From positions 1-64,000 of the forward strand of contig NZ_JARXWI010000011.1 of the NCBI RefSeq assembly GCF_029893085.1: a DNA stretch of 64,000 nt, in the 5' to 3' direction. Made by a program: the position numbers and the translations under genes. The DNA comes from Parabacteroides sp. PFB2-10. Lineage in GTDB: Bacteria; Bacteroidota; Bacteroidia; Bacteroidales; Tannerellaceae. The notes under the pieces were generated by a model. The model searched no databases and was not told where the DNA came from. It was given only the letters and a program-made list of their open reading frames with translations. Of the stretch, positions 1 through 8,786 are shown piece by piece (position 1 is the first letter of the stretch; each line of letters begins with the position of its first letter).

Positions 1-112
1 TACAAGTTCAAGTCCGTTGACTCAGAAAATATCTGTAACTAACTATATTTCAAATGTTTCAAAGAACGATTGCGAGTTTTTAGTGGACACTAATGTTATC
101 TAATATAAAAAA

Positions 113-254
113 GACCCCCAACTTACGATTTGTAATTTTCGCGGGAGTTTGCGCGCAAAAAGGCGGGACTTTTTTCACAAACTCCCGGGAGAAACACTTT
201 TTAACGTATGGATTTGTTACAAAAACGGCCATTTTGCTTACAATCCACTTTTTG
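113..254 (-). repeat. Dispersed intergenic repeat, copy A (core only)
   Basis: Reverse-complemented, this segment matches the cores at 43557-43703 and 60334-60480. Shared blocks include TTGTAAGC, ACAAATCCATACGTTAAAAA, GTTTCTCCCGGGAGTTT, TTGCGC and ATTACAAATCGTAA. It keeps the palindrome CTCCCGGGAG. The TTGTAAGC...GCTTACAA hairpin of the other copies is degraded here to TTGTAAGC...GTAACAA. The left module of copies B and C is not recognisable. Confidence 0.85.
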
Positions 255-356
255 AGATTTCCCGTTATCTCTATTTAACAAATAGCCGGAATAGCCTCAA
301 ATGGCGATTGTCTGCTCAAAAAAGCTAAAAGTGTGCAGAAACTGTTTAAAAGCTCT

Positions 357-386
357 TTTGATTCTTGGAATGTTTGATTACTTTTG
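357..386 (+). promoter_or_regulatory. Promoter of the etf operon
   Basis: A -33-like TTTG (357-360) is followed after 18 bp by TACTTTTG (379-386), a full match to the Bacteroidetes -7 consensus TAnnTTTG. A leader of about 70 nt to the etfB ATG is predicted. Confidence 0.6.
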
Positions 387-464
387 CACGCGAACTAAAT
401 GAAAAGAATCATCATAACCAATAGGTGAAAAACACGTGATGACAACTACTTTAAAATAATTTAT

Positions 465-1337
465 ATGAGTTTAAAAATTATTGTACTTGCAAAACAGGTT
501 CCAGACACACGTAATGTGGGAAAGGATGCGATGAAGGCCGACGGTACGGTAAACCGTGCAGCTCTGCCCGCTATTTTCAATCCGGAAGACCTGAATGCAT
601 TGGAACAGGCTCTACGCTTGAAAGATGCTTACCCCGGGACAACGATCACCCTGTTAACCATGGGGCCGGGACGTGCTGCTGAAATTATCCGTGAGGGGTT
701 ATACCGCGGAGCTGACGGCGGTTATTTGTTGACAGACCGCGCCTTTGCCGGAGCAGACACCCTGGCAACCTCTTACGCGCTGTCTATGGCCATCCGTAAG
801 ATCGGCGATTACGATCTGATCATCTGCGGCCGCCAGGCTATCGATGGCGACACGGCTCAGGTAGGCCCTCAGGTGGCTGAAAAGCTGGGATTGACACAGA
901 TCACCTATGCAGAAGAGATACAGAAGGCGGAAAAGGGCATGATCACCATCAAACGTCGTTTGGAACGCGGTGTAGAGATTGTCGAAGGTAAACTGCCATT
1001 GGTAGTGACCGTAAACGGTTCGGCTCCCGATTGTCGTCCGCGTAATGCCAAATTCGTACAGCAATTCAAGCATGCGAAAACAGTGACCGAGAAACAGGAA
1101 GCCGATGCCGACTACCTGAACTTGTACGACAGTCGTCCTTACCTGAATCTGACGGAATGGGGTGTGGCCGATGTGAATGCAGACACAACGCTTTGTGGTC
1201 TATCTGGATCACCGACGAAGGTAAAGAAGATCGAGAGTGTTGTTTTCCAGGCAAAAGAAAACATGACGCTTGAACCTACTGACGAGGCGATCGACGGATT
1301 GATGAGAGAATTAATATTGAACCACACGATTGGATAA
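465..1337 (+). CDS. etfB: Electron transfer flavoprotein subunit beta
   Basis: This is the small subunit of the soluble EtfAB heterodimer, which takes electrons from acyl-CoA dehydrogenases. It has 290 residues, slightly longer than the usual 250-260. The family signature CGRQAIDGDTAQVGPQ lies at residues 121-136, and the N-terminus IIVLAKQVPDT is typical of the alpha/beta ETF domain. It starts with ATG after a promoter at 357-386 and is followed at once by etfA. A dehydrogenase partner lies downstream at 2828, so the three genes probably form one electron-transfer operon. Confidence 0.93.
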   Translation: MSLKIIVLAKQVPDTRNVGKDAMKADGTVNRAALPAIFNPEDLNALEQALRLKDAYPGTTITLLTMGPGRAAEIIREGLYRGADGGYLLTDRAFAGADTLATSYALSMAIRKIGDYDLIICGRQAIDGDTAQVGPQVAEKLGLTQITYAEEIQKAEKGMITIKRRLERGVEIVEGKLPLVVTVNGSAPDCRPRNAKFVQQFKHAKTVTEKQEADADYLNLYDSRPYLNLTEWGVADVNADTTLCGLSGSPTKVKKIESVVFQAKENMTLEPTDEAIDGLMRELILNHTIG

Positions 1338-1341
1338 TAAT

Positions 1342-2361
1342 ATGAATAATTTATTTGTATACTGTGAAATAGAAGACGGCATCGTTGCCGACGTAAGTTT
1401 GGAGTTATTGACCAAAGGACGTGGTTTGGCAACGACACTGGGCTGCCAGCTGGAAGCGGTAGCCGTAGGTCATCAATTAGACGGAATAGCCGCGCAGGTA
1501 TTCCCTTACGGTGTGGATGTGTTGCATCTGTTTGATGATGCGCGTTTGGCACCCTATACTTCTCTGCCGCATACTTCCGTATTGGTTACTCTTTTCAAAG
1601 AAGAAAAGCCGCAAATAGCCCTGATGGGCGCTACCAGCATCGGTCGCGACCTCGGCCCACGCGTCTCTTCTGCCCTGGGTAGCGGATTGACTGCCGACTG
1701 CACCTCACTCGAGATCGGTGATCACGAGGAGAAGAAAGAAAACAAAGTGTATAAAGACCTGTTGTATCAGATACGTCCTGCTTTCGGTGGGAATATCGTA
1801 GCGACGATCATCAACCCGGAATGTCGCCCGCAGATGGCAACCGTGCGCGAAGGGGTGATGAAGAAAGAGATCGTCAGCGCGGACTACAAAGGCGAAGTAA
1901 AGAAACACGAAGTGGCCAAGTATGTTAGCGATACGGACTTTGTTGTGGCTGTAATCGATCGTCAGATGGAGAAAAGCAAGACAAACATCAAAGGCTCTCC
2001 GATCATTGTAGCCGGAGGATATGGTGTGGGTTCAAAAGAAAACTTCCAGTTGCTTTACGACCTGGCTGCGACTATCGGTGGCGAAGTAGGTGCTTCGCGT
2101 GCGGCTGTCGATGCCGGATACTCGGAACATGAGCGTCAGATCGGACAGACAGGGGTAACCGTTCGTCCGAAACTCTATATCGCCTGTGGTATCTCAGGCC
2201 AGATTCAACACATCGCAGGAATGCAGGAAAGCTCGATCATTATCTCTGTAAACAATGATCCGAACGCTCCGATCAACGCCATCGCCGATTATGTTATCAC
2301 CGGCACAGTCGAAGAGGTGCTTCCTAAGATGATTAAGTATTATAAGAAAAACAGTAAATAA
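1342..2361 (+). CDS. etfA: Electron transfer flavoprotein subunit alpha
   Basis: This is the FAD-binding large subunit of the EtfAB heterodimer, about 339 residues. The C-terminal FAD domain is clear from about residue 220 on: VAGGYGVGSKENF, GASRAAVDAGY, GQTGVTVRPKLYIACGISG, and the SIIISVNNDPNAPI segment. The start is taken as ATG 1342, four bases after the etfB stop. A TTG at 1330 in the same frame would overlap etfB and is less likely. The next operon gene is separated from it by an inverted-repeat-flanked four-helix-bundle gene. Confidence 0.92.
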   Translation: MNNLFVYCEIEDGIVADVSLELLTKGRGLATTLGCQLEAVAVGHQLDGIAAQVFPYGVDVLHLFDDARLAPYTSLPHTSVLVTLFKEEKPQIALMGATSIGRDLGPRVSSALGSGLTADCTSLEIGDHEEKKENKVYKDLLYQIRPAFGGNIVATIINPECRPQMATVREGVMKKEIVSADYKGEVKKHEVAKYVSDTDFVVAVIDRQMEKSKTNIKGSPIIVAGGYGVGSKENFQLLYDLAATIGGEVGASRAAVDAGYSEHERQIGQTGVTVRPKLYIACGISGQIQHIAGMQESSIIISVNNDPNAPINAIADYVITGTVEEVLPKMIKYYKKNSK

Positions 2362-2821
2362 ACCAGTAGTCAGAGTAGTCAAAGAAGTTAAGTAGTCAAG
2401 TAGAAATGTACACACAGTCTTTCGAACATGTTGTAGCCTGGCAGAAAGCACATGAATATGTACTTGCCATTTATCGAATAACAAGAAAATATCCAAAAGA
2501 AGAGATATTTTGCCTTGTTAATCAGATGAGACGTGCTGCAGCATCCATTACAGCAAATTTCGCTGAAGGCTATGCTCGAATTGGCCATAAAGAAAAGCTA
2601 CGTTTCTACAATATATCACAAGGCTCTTTAGAAGAAACTCGGAACTTCGTTATCCTGTCAAAGGATTTAGGATATATATCAAGCGAAGAAAAAGAAACCC
2701 TAAGCAAACAAGCGGCAGAAGTTAGCCGTTTACTTAATGCTTACTGCCAGGGACTAATAAACAGCAAAGAGGATACGCAAACTACTTAACTACTTTGACT
2801 CCTTTAACTACTATAACTACT
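2362..2821 (+). mobile_element. IVS-like element: four-helix-bundle ORF between inverted repeats
   Basis: The small gene at 2406-2789 is framed by a 41-nt sequence on the left (2365-2405) and a 43-nt sequence on the right (2779-2821). The right one, reverse-complemented, reads almost the same: both begin AGTAGT and share AGTAGT, AAAG and AAGTAGT blocks with mostly C/T differences. This recalls the layout of 23S rRNA intervening sequences, where the same protein family sits inside a terminal stem. Here it lies inside a protein-coding operon. Mobility is inferred only; no transposase or target duplication was identified. Confidence 0.45.
2406..2789 (+). CDS. Four helix bundle protein (23S rRNA IVS-encoded protein family)
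   Basis: This is a 127-residue, all-alpha, basic protein. Family hallmarks are the opening FEHVVAWQKAHEYVLAIYR, the central NQMRRAAASITANFAEGYAR and the turn before YNISQGSLEETRNFVILSKDLGYI. Family members occur inside 23S rRNA intervening sequences, and a relative (Avd) serves in diversity-generating retroelements. The molecular role of stand-alone copies is not settled. No reverse transcriptase or template repeat is nearby, so a retroelement is not supported. It splits etfA from its dehydrogenase partner and is AT-richer than both neighbours, which suggests insertion. Confidence 0.88.
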   Translation: MYTQSFEHVVAWQKAHEYVLAIYRITRKYPKEEIFCLVNQMRRAAASITANFAEGYARIGHKEKLRFYNISQGSLEETRNFVILSKDLGYISSEEKETLSKQAAEVSRLLNAYCQGLINSKEDTQTT

Positions 2822-2827
2822 AAAAAA

Positions 2828-4537
2828 ATGGCTAACTATTTTCAAGATACTCCTGGATATAAGCATCACCTTCATCACCCGTTGATGAAGCGGATCGTAG
2901 AGTTGAAAGAACGCAACTATACGGATAAAGATAAATTTGACTACGCGCCTTTCGATTTCGAGGATGCGATGGACAGCTACGAAAAGGTATTGGAGATTGT
3001 CGGAGAGATCTGCGACGAGATTGTTGCTCCTAACGCGGAAGGTGTCGACCACGAAGGGCCTACGGTAAATAATGGGCGCGTAACATACGCCTCCGGCACA
3101 CAGCGCAACCTGGATGCCGTACGCAAAGCCGGCCTGATGGGTATGGCTATGCCTCGCCGTTATGGCGGTTTGAACTTCCCGATCGTTCCTTACATCATGG
3201 CTGCCGATATGGTTTCCCGGGCGGATGCCGGGTTCGAAAACCTCTGGGGTTTGCAGGATTGTGCCGAAACGCTTTATGAATTCGGTAACGACGACCAGCG
3301 CGAACGCTATATCCCCCGTATCTGCGGTGGCGAAACGATGTCGATGGACCTGACCGAACCGGATGCCGGTTCCGACCTCCAGTCGGTGATGCTGAAAGCT
3401 ACTTATAGTGAAAAGGATCAATGCTGGTACCTGAACGGTGTGAAACGCTTTATCACCAACGGCGATGCCGATGTACATCTGGTACTGGCTCGTTCGGAAG
3501 ATGGCACACGCGATGGCCGTGGCCTTTCTATGTTTATCTATGATAAACGTAATGGTGGCGTGAACGTACGTCGTATCGAGAACAAGATGGGGATCAAAGG
3601 ATCGCCTACCTGCGAACTCGTCTACAAGAATGCAAAAGCAGAACTCTGCGGCGAACGCAAATTGGGGCTTATCAAATATGTAATGGCGTTGATGAACGGT
3701 GCCCGCCTGGGTATCATGGCGCAATCGGTAGGTCTTTGCGAAGCCGCTTACCGCGAAGGATATAACTATGCGATCGAACGCAAACAGTTCGGCAAAGCAA
3801 TTATCGAATTCCCGGCTGTTTACGAAATGGTGGCTCTGATGCGTGCGAAAGCCGATGCTTCCCGCTCTATGTTATACGAGACTGCCCGTTTCGTGGATGT
3901 ATACAAAGCATTGGAAGACATTGCCCGCGAACGCAAATTGGAACCGGAAGAACGTCAGGAACTGAAGAAATACAGCAAACTGGCGGATGCCTTCACCCCG
4001 ATGGGTAAAGGCATGACTTCGGAATATGCCAACCAGAATGCCTACGATGCCATCCAGATACATGGTGGTTCCGGCTTCATGAAAGACTATGCCTGCGAAC
4101 GTTTATACCGCGACGCACGTATCACCAATATATACGAAGGAACAACCCAGTTGCAGGTGGTAGCGGCTATTCGCTACGTGACCACCGGTCTTTACCTGCA
4201 GCAACTTCGCGAATACGAAGGATTGGAATACAAGCCTGAACTGGAAATGATGCGTCAGAAGCTGATCGACATGACCAACAAATACGAAGAACTGGTGAAG
4301 ATGATTACGGAGATGAAAGACCAGGAGGTATTGGATTTCCATGCGCGTCGTCTGGTTGAAACAGCCGCACATTGTGTATTTGGTTATTTGTTATTGCAAG
4401 ACACGCAGAAAGACGAATCGTTCCGCCGCTCGGCTGAAGTGTATATCACCTACGGACAGGCTGAAGTAAATAAGGCTTATTCGTATATTACCAACTTCGA
4501 TTGCGGTAGCTTAGGCTATTTCAAGCCAAGTATGTAA
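2828..4537 (+). CDS. Acyl-CoA dehydrogenase
   Basis: This FAD-dependent acyl-CoA dehydrogenase has 569 residues, longer than the 380-residue MCAD type because of a C-terminal helical extension. The sequence shows the FAD/substrate segment MSMDLTEPDAGSDLQ, the GIKGSPTCELVY stretch, RKQFGKAI, QIHGGSGFMKDYACERLYRD and the catalytic-base motif IYEGTTQLQ, with the Glu at about residue 437. ATG 2828 is chosen because the upstream in-frame TTG (2795) lies in the right arm of the flanking inverted repeat. With etfBA it forms a fatty-acyl or branched-chain acyl oxidation and electron-transfer unit; the substrate cannot be told. Confidence 0.92.
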   Translation: MANYFQDTPGYKHHLHHPLMKRIVELKERNYTDKDKFDYAPFDFEDAMDSYEKVLEIVGEICDEIVAPNAEGVDHEGPTVNNGRVTYASGTQRNLDAVRKAGLMGMAMPRRYGGLNFPIVPYIMAADMVSRADAGFENLWGLQDCAETLYEFGNDDQRERYIPRICGGETMSMDLTEPDAGSDLQSVMLKATYSEKDQCWYLNGVKRFITNGDADVHLVLARSEDGTRDGRGLSMFIYDKRNGGVNVRRIENKMGIKGSPTCELVYKNAKAELCGERKLGLIKYVMALMNGARLGIMAQSVGLCEAAYREGYNYAIERKQFGKAIIEFPAVYEMVALMRAKADASRSMLYETARFVDVYKALEDIARERKLEPEERQELKKYSKLADAFTPMGKGMTSEYANQNAYDAIQIHGGSGFMKDYACERLYRDARITNIYEGTTQLQVVAAIRYVTTGLYLQQLREYEGLEYKPELEMMRQKLIDMTNKYEELVKMITEMKDQEVLDFHARRLVETAAHCVFGYLLLQDTQKDESFRRSAEVYITYGQAEVNKAYSYITNFDCGSLGYFKPSM

Positions 4538-4564
4538 AGAAGACCTGAAAGAAGAGACTCCATA

Positions 4565-4602
4565 AAGGCCTCAAAGAGATCAAACTCTTTGGGGCTTTTT
4601 CT
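4565..4602 (+). terminator. Terminator of the etf-dehydrogenase operon
   Basis: The stem GCCTCAAAGAG (4568-4578) pairs with CTCTTTGGGGC (4585-4595), followed by a T-rich tail. The 3' end of the convergent MATE gene (stop at 4580-4582) lies inside the hairpin, so the structure also codes the last residues of that protein. Confidence 0.75.
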
Positions 4603-5875
4603 TTTTCCACATAAAGGTCTGCATGATTCCCCGGAGAGAAAGATAAACAAGGAAGGCCAGCCAAAGCGCATGATTACCCAGCTGCGGAGCAAGCAGGTAA
4701 TATAAAAGAAAGAAACTCACCGACGCAACCAGCATGGCATAGAGCATCAACCGCGATTCCGTCGCGCCAATCAATATGCCATCCCACAGGAAAGCAGCAA
4801 AGCCGGCAAGCGGAACAGCCAATACCCAATAGAAATAATCCATCGATGCATCGATCACCACCTTTTCATTGGTGAGCAATCCAAGGAAACCCCTGCCCCC
4901 TACTCCATACAAGAAGGTAAACAAGAGCGACAAAGAGATGCCCCAGACAAACAGCTGACGGATCATTTTCTGCAACGCAATCCGGTTCTTCGCACCGATA
5001 TAAAGCCCCGTAAGCGCCTCGCCCGCGTAGGCGAAGCCATCCATAAAATAGGAGAAGAGCGTAAACAATTGCATCAATAAGGTATTCACCGCCAAGACTA
5101 CATCGCCCTGCCGGGCGCCCGTCGAGGTAAAGAAGGTGGTCACAGCAATCAGGCAAAGCGTACGGAAAAAGATATCACTGTTCAGTTTAAAGAAGCGTTT
5201 CATTTCCGATCGCTGCCAGATCTGGCGCCATTGTATGCGCAAGCGCAAACGCTTATAATAGTGAAGCCACAATCCAATCGCCATAACGAAACCGCTATAT
5301 TGAGCAATCAACGTACCCAGAGCCACCCCTTCGATCCCCATCTCCAGGCCAAAAACGAGCCAGAGGCTCACCAAGATATTGACCACATTCTGCGTAATGG
5401 CAATGATCATCGGGAAACGCGCGTTCTGCATACCGATAAACCAACCGGACAATCCGTACAATCCCAAGACCGCCGGGGCGCCCCACACACAGATACGGAA
5501 ATAGAGTGAAGCCATCCGCTCCACCTCCTCGCTGGTGGTCAACAAAGCGAAAGCAGCCTTTTGTATCGGATATTGCAACAGAATCAGCGCAAGGGCAATC
5601 AGCATCCCAACACCCACCGCACGCAACAATACGCGAACCACCTCATCCAGGTCGCGCTTTCCCAACGCCTGCGAGGTCAATCCGCTTGTGCCCATCCGCA
5701 GAAAACCAAACATCCAGTAGATAATATTAAACAGCATCCCCCCTACGGCAATAGCGCCAATATAGGAAGCTGCCCCCAGATGGCCGACAATAGCCACATC
5801 GATCAGCCCCAGGAGCGGAACCGTAATGTTCGACACAATGGCCGGTAATGCCAGATTTAGTATTTTCTTGTTCAT
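4580..5875 (-). CDS. MATE family efflux transporter (DinF-like)
   Basis: This is a multidrug/toxin extrusion antiporter of about 431 residues with roughly 12 hydrophobic segments. The N-terminal half carries LALPAIVSNITVPLLGLIDVAIVGHLG, the classic MATE helix 1 signature, and GFLRMGTSGLTSQALGKRD. The start is ATG 5875 (MNKKILNLALPA); upstream in-frame codons run through a terminator-like hairpin and are unlikely to be translated. A TAnnTTTG box at 6036-6029 predicts a leader of about 150 nt containing that hairpin. Substrate unknown. Confidence 0.87.
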   Translation of the reverse strand: MNKKILNLALPAIVSNITVPLLGLIDVAIVGHLGAASYIGAIAVGGMLFNIIYWMFGFLRMGTSGLTSQALGKRDLDEVVRVLLRAVGVGMLIALALILLQYPIQKAAFALLTTSEEVERMASLYFRICVWGAPAVLGLYGLSGWFIGMQNARFPMIIAITQNVVNILVSLWLVFGLEMGIEGVALGTLIAQYSGFVMAIGLWLHYYKRLRLRIQWRQIWQRSEMKRFFKLNSDIFFRTLCLIAVTTFFTSTGARQGDVVLAVNTLLMQLFTLFSYFMDGFAYAGEALTGLYIGAKNRIALQKMIRQLFVWGISLSLLFTFLYGVGGRGFLGLLTNEKVVIDASMDYFYWVLAVPLAGFAAFLWDGILIGATESRLMLYAMLVASVSFFLLYYLLAPQLGNHALWLAFLVYLSLRGIMQTFMWKKKKPQRV

Positions 5876-5901
5876 TTTTTGTCTGCGTTCTGTTTCAATA
5901 A

Positions 5902-5942
5902 AAAAAGCAAAGGTCGCCGGATTCACATCCAACGACCTTTTT
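5902..5942 (-). terminator. Terminator-like hairpin in the MATE leader (possible attenuator)
   Basis: On the minus strand AAAGGTCGTTGG pairs with CCGGCGACCTTT (two G-U pairs) around the loop ATGTGAAT. It is followed by GC and a run of seven T, ending about 27 nt before the MATE ATG. No minus-strand gene ends upstream that would need it, since the divergent rmuC starts at 6152. Confidence 0.6.
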
Positions 5943-6028
5943 AACACTAACCCTTAACTTTAACCAATGAAAAACAATAATTTTTATTTTCGTTTTGTGA
6001 AAATTCAAATCGTCTAAATTAGACTATG

Positions 6029-6036
6029 CAAACATA
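6029..6036 (-). promoter_or_regulatory. Promoter -7 box of the MATE gene
   Basis: Read on the minus strand the bases are TATGTTTG, a full TAnnTTTG match, about 150 nt upstream of the MATE start. Confidence 0.45.
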
Positions 6037-6151
6037 AGGATTCTTTTGAGAATATCCAAAACAGCCTGCTCCAAAAGGCTCTATTTAACTTATTTTAATA
6101 AGTCCGAAGCCACACAAAAAGCCTATCTTTACAAACAAAAATAAGTAATTC

Positions 6152-7429
6152 ATGGATGGCATCATAATCGGACTATTGGCTATCGCTATTGTCCTTTTGG
6201 TGGTTTTAATTATCAGGTCTTTCAGATCCAACCGCACCGATATGGATCGGATATTCCGGGAAATTCAAGTTTCTTTCGACCGCATCGAAAAGAATTTCCG
6301 GGAAGATTTCAGCCTGAATCGCGAAGAGAGCCGCCTCTCCGGCAAAGAAAACCGTGAGGAACTGGCTCGTTCGTTGCATGCGTTCCAGGAAACATTCGAG
6401 AAAGGCATTGCCTCATTCAATAACCTCCAACGGGAGAAGTTCAGCTCATTAGACGAGCGCCAACGACAATTGATTGAGAACACAGAGAAACGCCTGGAAG
6501 AGATACGCGTCACGGTGGATGAGAAACTGCAGAAGACCCTGAACGAACGTATCACCCAATCCTTCCAATTGGTAACCGAACAGCTCGAAAGCGTACAGAA
6601 AGGGCTCGGCGAAATGCAGACACTGGCGCAGGATGTCGGCGGTTTAAAGCGAGTACTTAGTAATGTCAAGACCCGCGGCAACATCGGAGAGATACAGCTG
6701 AGCTTGTTGCTCGAACAGCTTCTCGCACCCGAACAATACGAAGCCAACGTGCGCACACGCAAAGGATCGGACACCGTGGTTGAATTTGCCGTGAAGCTTC
6801 CCGGTCGCGACGATGGGCAATCGTTCGTTTACCTTCCGATCGATGCGAAGTTTCCGAAAGAGGTGTACGAACAACTGCAGGACGCCTACGACCTGGGCGA
6901 CGCGAAGGCCATCGAAACAGCCGGTAAACAATTGGAGACGACCATCAAGAAGATGGCCAAAGATATTTCCGAAAAATACCTGGAGCCGCCGGTCACCACC
7001 GATTTCGGCATCATGTTCCTCCCGTTTGAAGGCATCTATGCCGAAGTGATCCGCCGCTCCTCCCTTATGGAAGAGCTGCAACGCAAACATAAGATCGTCG
7101 TGACAGGCCCGACAACGCTGGCCGCCATCCTCAACAGCCTGCAAATGGGCTTCCGCACCTTAGCCATCGAACGCCATTCGGGAGAGGTATGGCGCATACT
7201 GGGTGCCGTGAAGAAAGAATTTGAAAACTTCGGCGGTATGTTGCAAAGTGCCCAAAAGAAGATCACCTCCGCCAGCGGCGACCTGGAAAAGGTATTGGGC
7301 GTACGCACCCGGGCGATCCAACGTACCCTACGCGATGTCGATACCTTGAGCGCACAGGAAGCCCGCCTGATCCTGCCGGAAATAAACACCCTCGATACGG
7401 AAGAGGAAGAAGAATTCCCCGAAACATAA
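6152..7429 (+). CDS. rmuC: DNA recombination protein RmuC
   Basis: A 425-residue protein with an N-terminal membrane anchor (residues 2-22, IIIGLLAIAIVLLVVLIIRSF). A long charged coiled coil follows (about 30-170), then the RmuC domain with GNIGEIQLSLLLEQLLAPEQY, YLPIDAKFPKEVYEQL, DFGIMFLPFEGIYAEV and GPTTLAAILNSLQMGFRTLAIE. The family is linked to limiting inverted-repeat rearrangements and is predicted to contain a restriction-endonuclease-like fold. It is preceded by TATCTTTA (6124-6131), one base off the promoter consensus. The porin follows after 33 bp, so co-transcription is possible. Confidence 0.93.
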   Translation: MDGIIIGLLAIAIVLLVVLIIRSFRSNRTDMDRIFREIQVSFDRIEKNFREDFSLNREESRLSGKENREELARSLHAFQETFEKGIASFNNLQREKFSSLDERQRQLIENTEKRLEEIRVTVDEKLQKTLNERITQSFQLVTEQLESVQKGLGEMQTLAQDVGGLKRVLSNVKTRGNIGEIQLSLLLEQLLAPEQYEANVRTRKGSDTVVEFAVKLPGRDDGQSFVYLPIDAKFPKEVYEQLQDAYDLGDAKAIETAGKQLETTIKKMAKDISEKYLEPPVTTDFGIMFLPFEGIYAEVIRRSSLMEELQRKHKIVVTGPTTLAAILNSLQMGFRTLAIERHSGEVWRILGAVKKEFENFGGMLQSAQKKITSASGDLEKVLGVRTRAIQRTLRDVDTLSAQEARLILPEINTLDTEEEEEFPET

Positions 7430-7462
7430 TTTTTCTGACAACTAACAACAAATGATTATCCT

Positions 7463-8722
7463 ATGAAACAGATACTTACAGCCTTTCTATATTTTTGCTT
7501 CCTTGGTGGATTACAGGCACAGGAGCAATCAACCGGGGAGATCACCGCCCTGAAACAGAAAGTAGCCTCTTTGGAAAAAGAGGCGGCTCAGAAGAAAAAA
7601 CTATCGGTTTCTGGTTATATCCAGGGACAATTCCAGTGGGGCGAAGAGGCCGCTTCGCTGAAAGTCGGCTCAGCCAACGAGAACAAAGACGAATCGTTTA
7701 ACCGGATCGGTATTCGCCGCGGACGCGTGAAGCTGACCTATACGGAAGGCATTGCCTCCGGTGTTTTTCATATCGACGTGACAGAGAAGGGCTTTGCATT
7801 TAAGGATCTATACCTAAATCTAACAGATCCCTGGTGGCAGAGCAATCAATTGCGCGTCGGAGTGTTCGACCAACCATTTGGTTATGAAATTGGCTATTCA
7901 TCGTCGCGCCGTGAATCGCCGGAACGTTCTACGGTGTTTCAACGCCTGTTCCCCGATGCACGCGACCTGGGGGTGATGCTTTCGTTGCAACCGGAGAAGA
8001 CATCCCCACTCGCATTTCTGAAACTCGATGCCGGATTGTTTGCCGGCAACGGTGTCAAATTAGATACCGACAGTCGGAAAGACTTCATTGCCCACCTGTC
8101 GGCCAATCAATACATCACGATGAATCTCTCGGTCGGTCTGGGAGTTTCTCTGTATGAAGGCTCTGTTTATCAGGGGACAGAGAATGTTTACACCATGGAA
8201 GAAGAGGCTTTTGTATTGTCTGCCGCCCCATCCAACAAAGGGAAGTATGCCCGCCGCGAATATGTCGGGCTGGATGCGCAACTGGCTCTATTGACCACCC
8301 TGGGAACCACCTCCCTGCGGGCAGAATATCTCTGGGGAAAACAGCCGGGAACCGAGGCCAGTTCAAAAAGTCCCAATGCTTCCTCGCTACCTCAAACCGA
8401 TACCTACATCCGTCCGTTCAGCGGATGGTACCTGATGTTCGTGCAAAAAATAGGTATTTCGCCTTTCTCTTTCGTCCTGAAATACGACGCCTATGACCCG
8501 AACACCCGGATATCGGGGGATGCTATCGGCCAACATTATACCGGGATTGCCGACCTGAAGCAAAGCACATGGGGCATTGGCGGGATTTGGGATATCACCT
8601 CCGCTTTACGCCTGCAGGCCTATCATGAGTTCAACCGCAACGAAACCTCTTCGCAATTAGCCGATTGGCGCGAGCAGGTAGCCGACGATGTGTTTACACT
8701 CCGCCTGCAATATAAGTTTTAA
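7463..8722 (+). CDS. Outer-membrane porin (phosphate-selective porin O/P-like)
   Basis: A 419-residue protein with signal peptide MKQILTAFLYFCFLGGLQAQ. A short coiled coil follows (ITALKQKVASLEKEAAQKKK), as is common in trimeric porins, then beta-rich sequence starting SVSGYIQGQFQWG. RRGRVKLTYTEG, LRVGVFDQPFGYEIGYSSS and a C-terminal aromatic (LRLQYKF) are typical of OprO/P-like porins. The true substrate is not readable. It ends just before the 126-bp palindrome that separates it from convergent dinB. Confidence 0.8.
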   Translation: MKQILTAFLYFCFLGGLQAQEQSTGEITALKQKVASLEKEAAQKKKLSVSGYIQGQFQWGEEAASLKVGSANENKDESFNRIGIRRGRVKLTYTEGIASGVFHIDVTEKGFAFKDLYLNLTDPWWQSNQLRVGVFDQPFGYEIGYSSSRRESPERSTVFQRLFPDARDLGVMLSLQPEKTSPLAFLKLDAGLFAGNGVKLDTDSRKDFIAHLSANQYITMNLSVGLGVSLYEGSVYQGTENVYTMEEEAFVLSAAPSNKGKYARREYVGLDAQLALLTTLGTTSLRAEYLWGKQPGTEASSKSPNASSLPQTDTYIRPFSGWYLMFVQKIGISPFSFVLKYDAYDPNTRISGDAIGQHYTGIADLKQSTWGIGGIWDITSALRLQAYHEFNRNETSSQLADWREQVADDVFTLRLQYKF

Positions 8723-8786
8723 TCGTACCACCTTTTCGAGGCCGAATTTTAAATGCAAACATTATTTTAACACGTTGATTTTCCAC

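Larger units (their letters stand above)
1..464. other. Intergenic leader upstream of etfB
   Basis: No convincing gene is visible. The stretch holds the minus-strand copy of a dispersed repeat (113-254) and a Bacteroidetes-type promoter at 357-386. A 61-codon reading frame at 93-278 runs through the repeat. It is not supported as a gene, because the other two repeat copies do not preserve a matching protein. Confidence 0.6.

Noticed and set aside
93-278. 61-codon plus-strand frame near the left edge
   Set aside because: It runs through repeat copy A; the matching regions of copies B and C do not keep a similar protein, so it is taken as non-coding.
2406-2789. Accessory gene (Avd) of a diversity-generating retroelement
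   Set aside because: The protein family is related, but no reverse transcriptase, template repeat or variable repeat was seen nearby.
2804-3724. 306-codon minus-strand open frame
   Set aside because: It lies entirely opposite the acyl-CoA dehydrogenase and shows no family motif.
5941-6020. Short leader peptide on the plus strand (MKNNNFYFRF...)
   Set aside because: The frame exists, but the -7 box here (TATGTTTG at 6036-6029) points along the minus strand; nothing supports translation on the plus strand.
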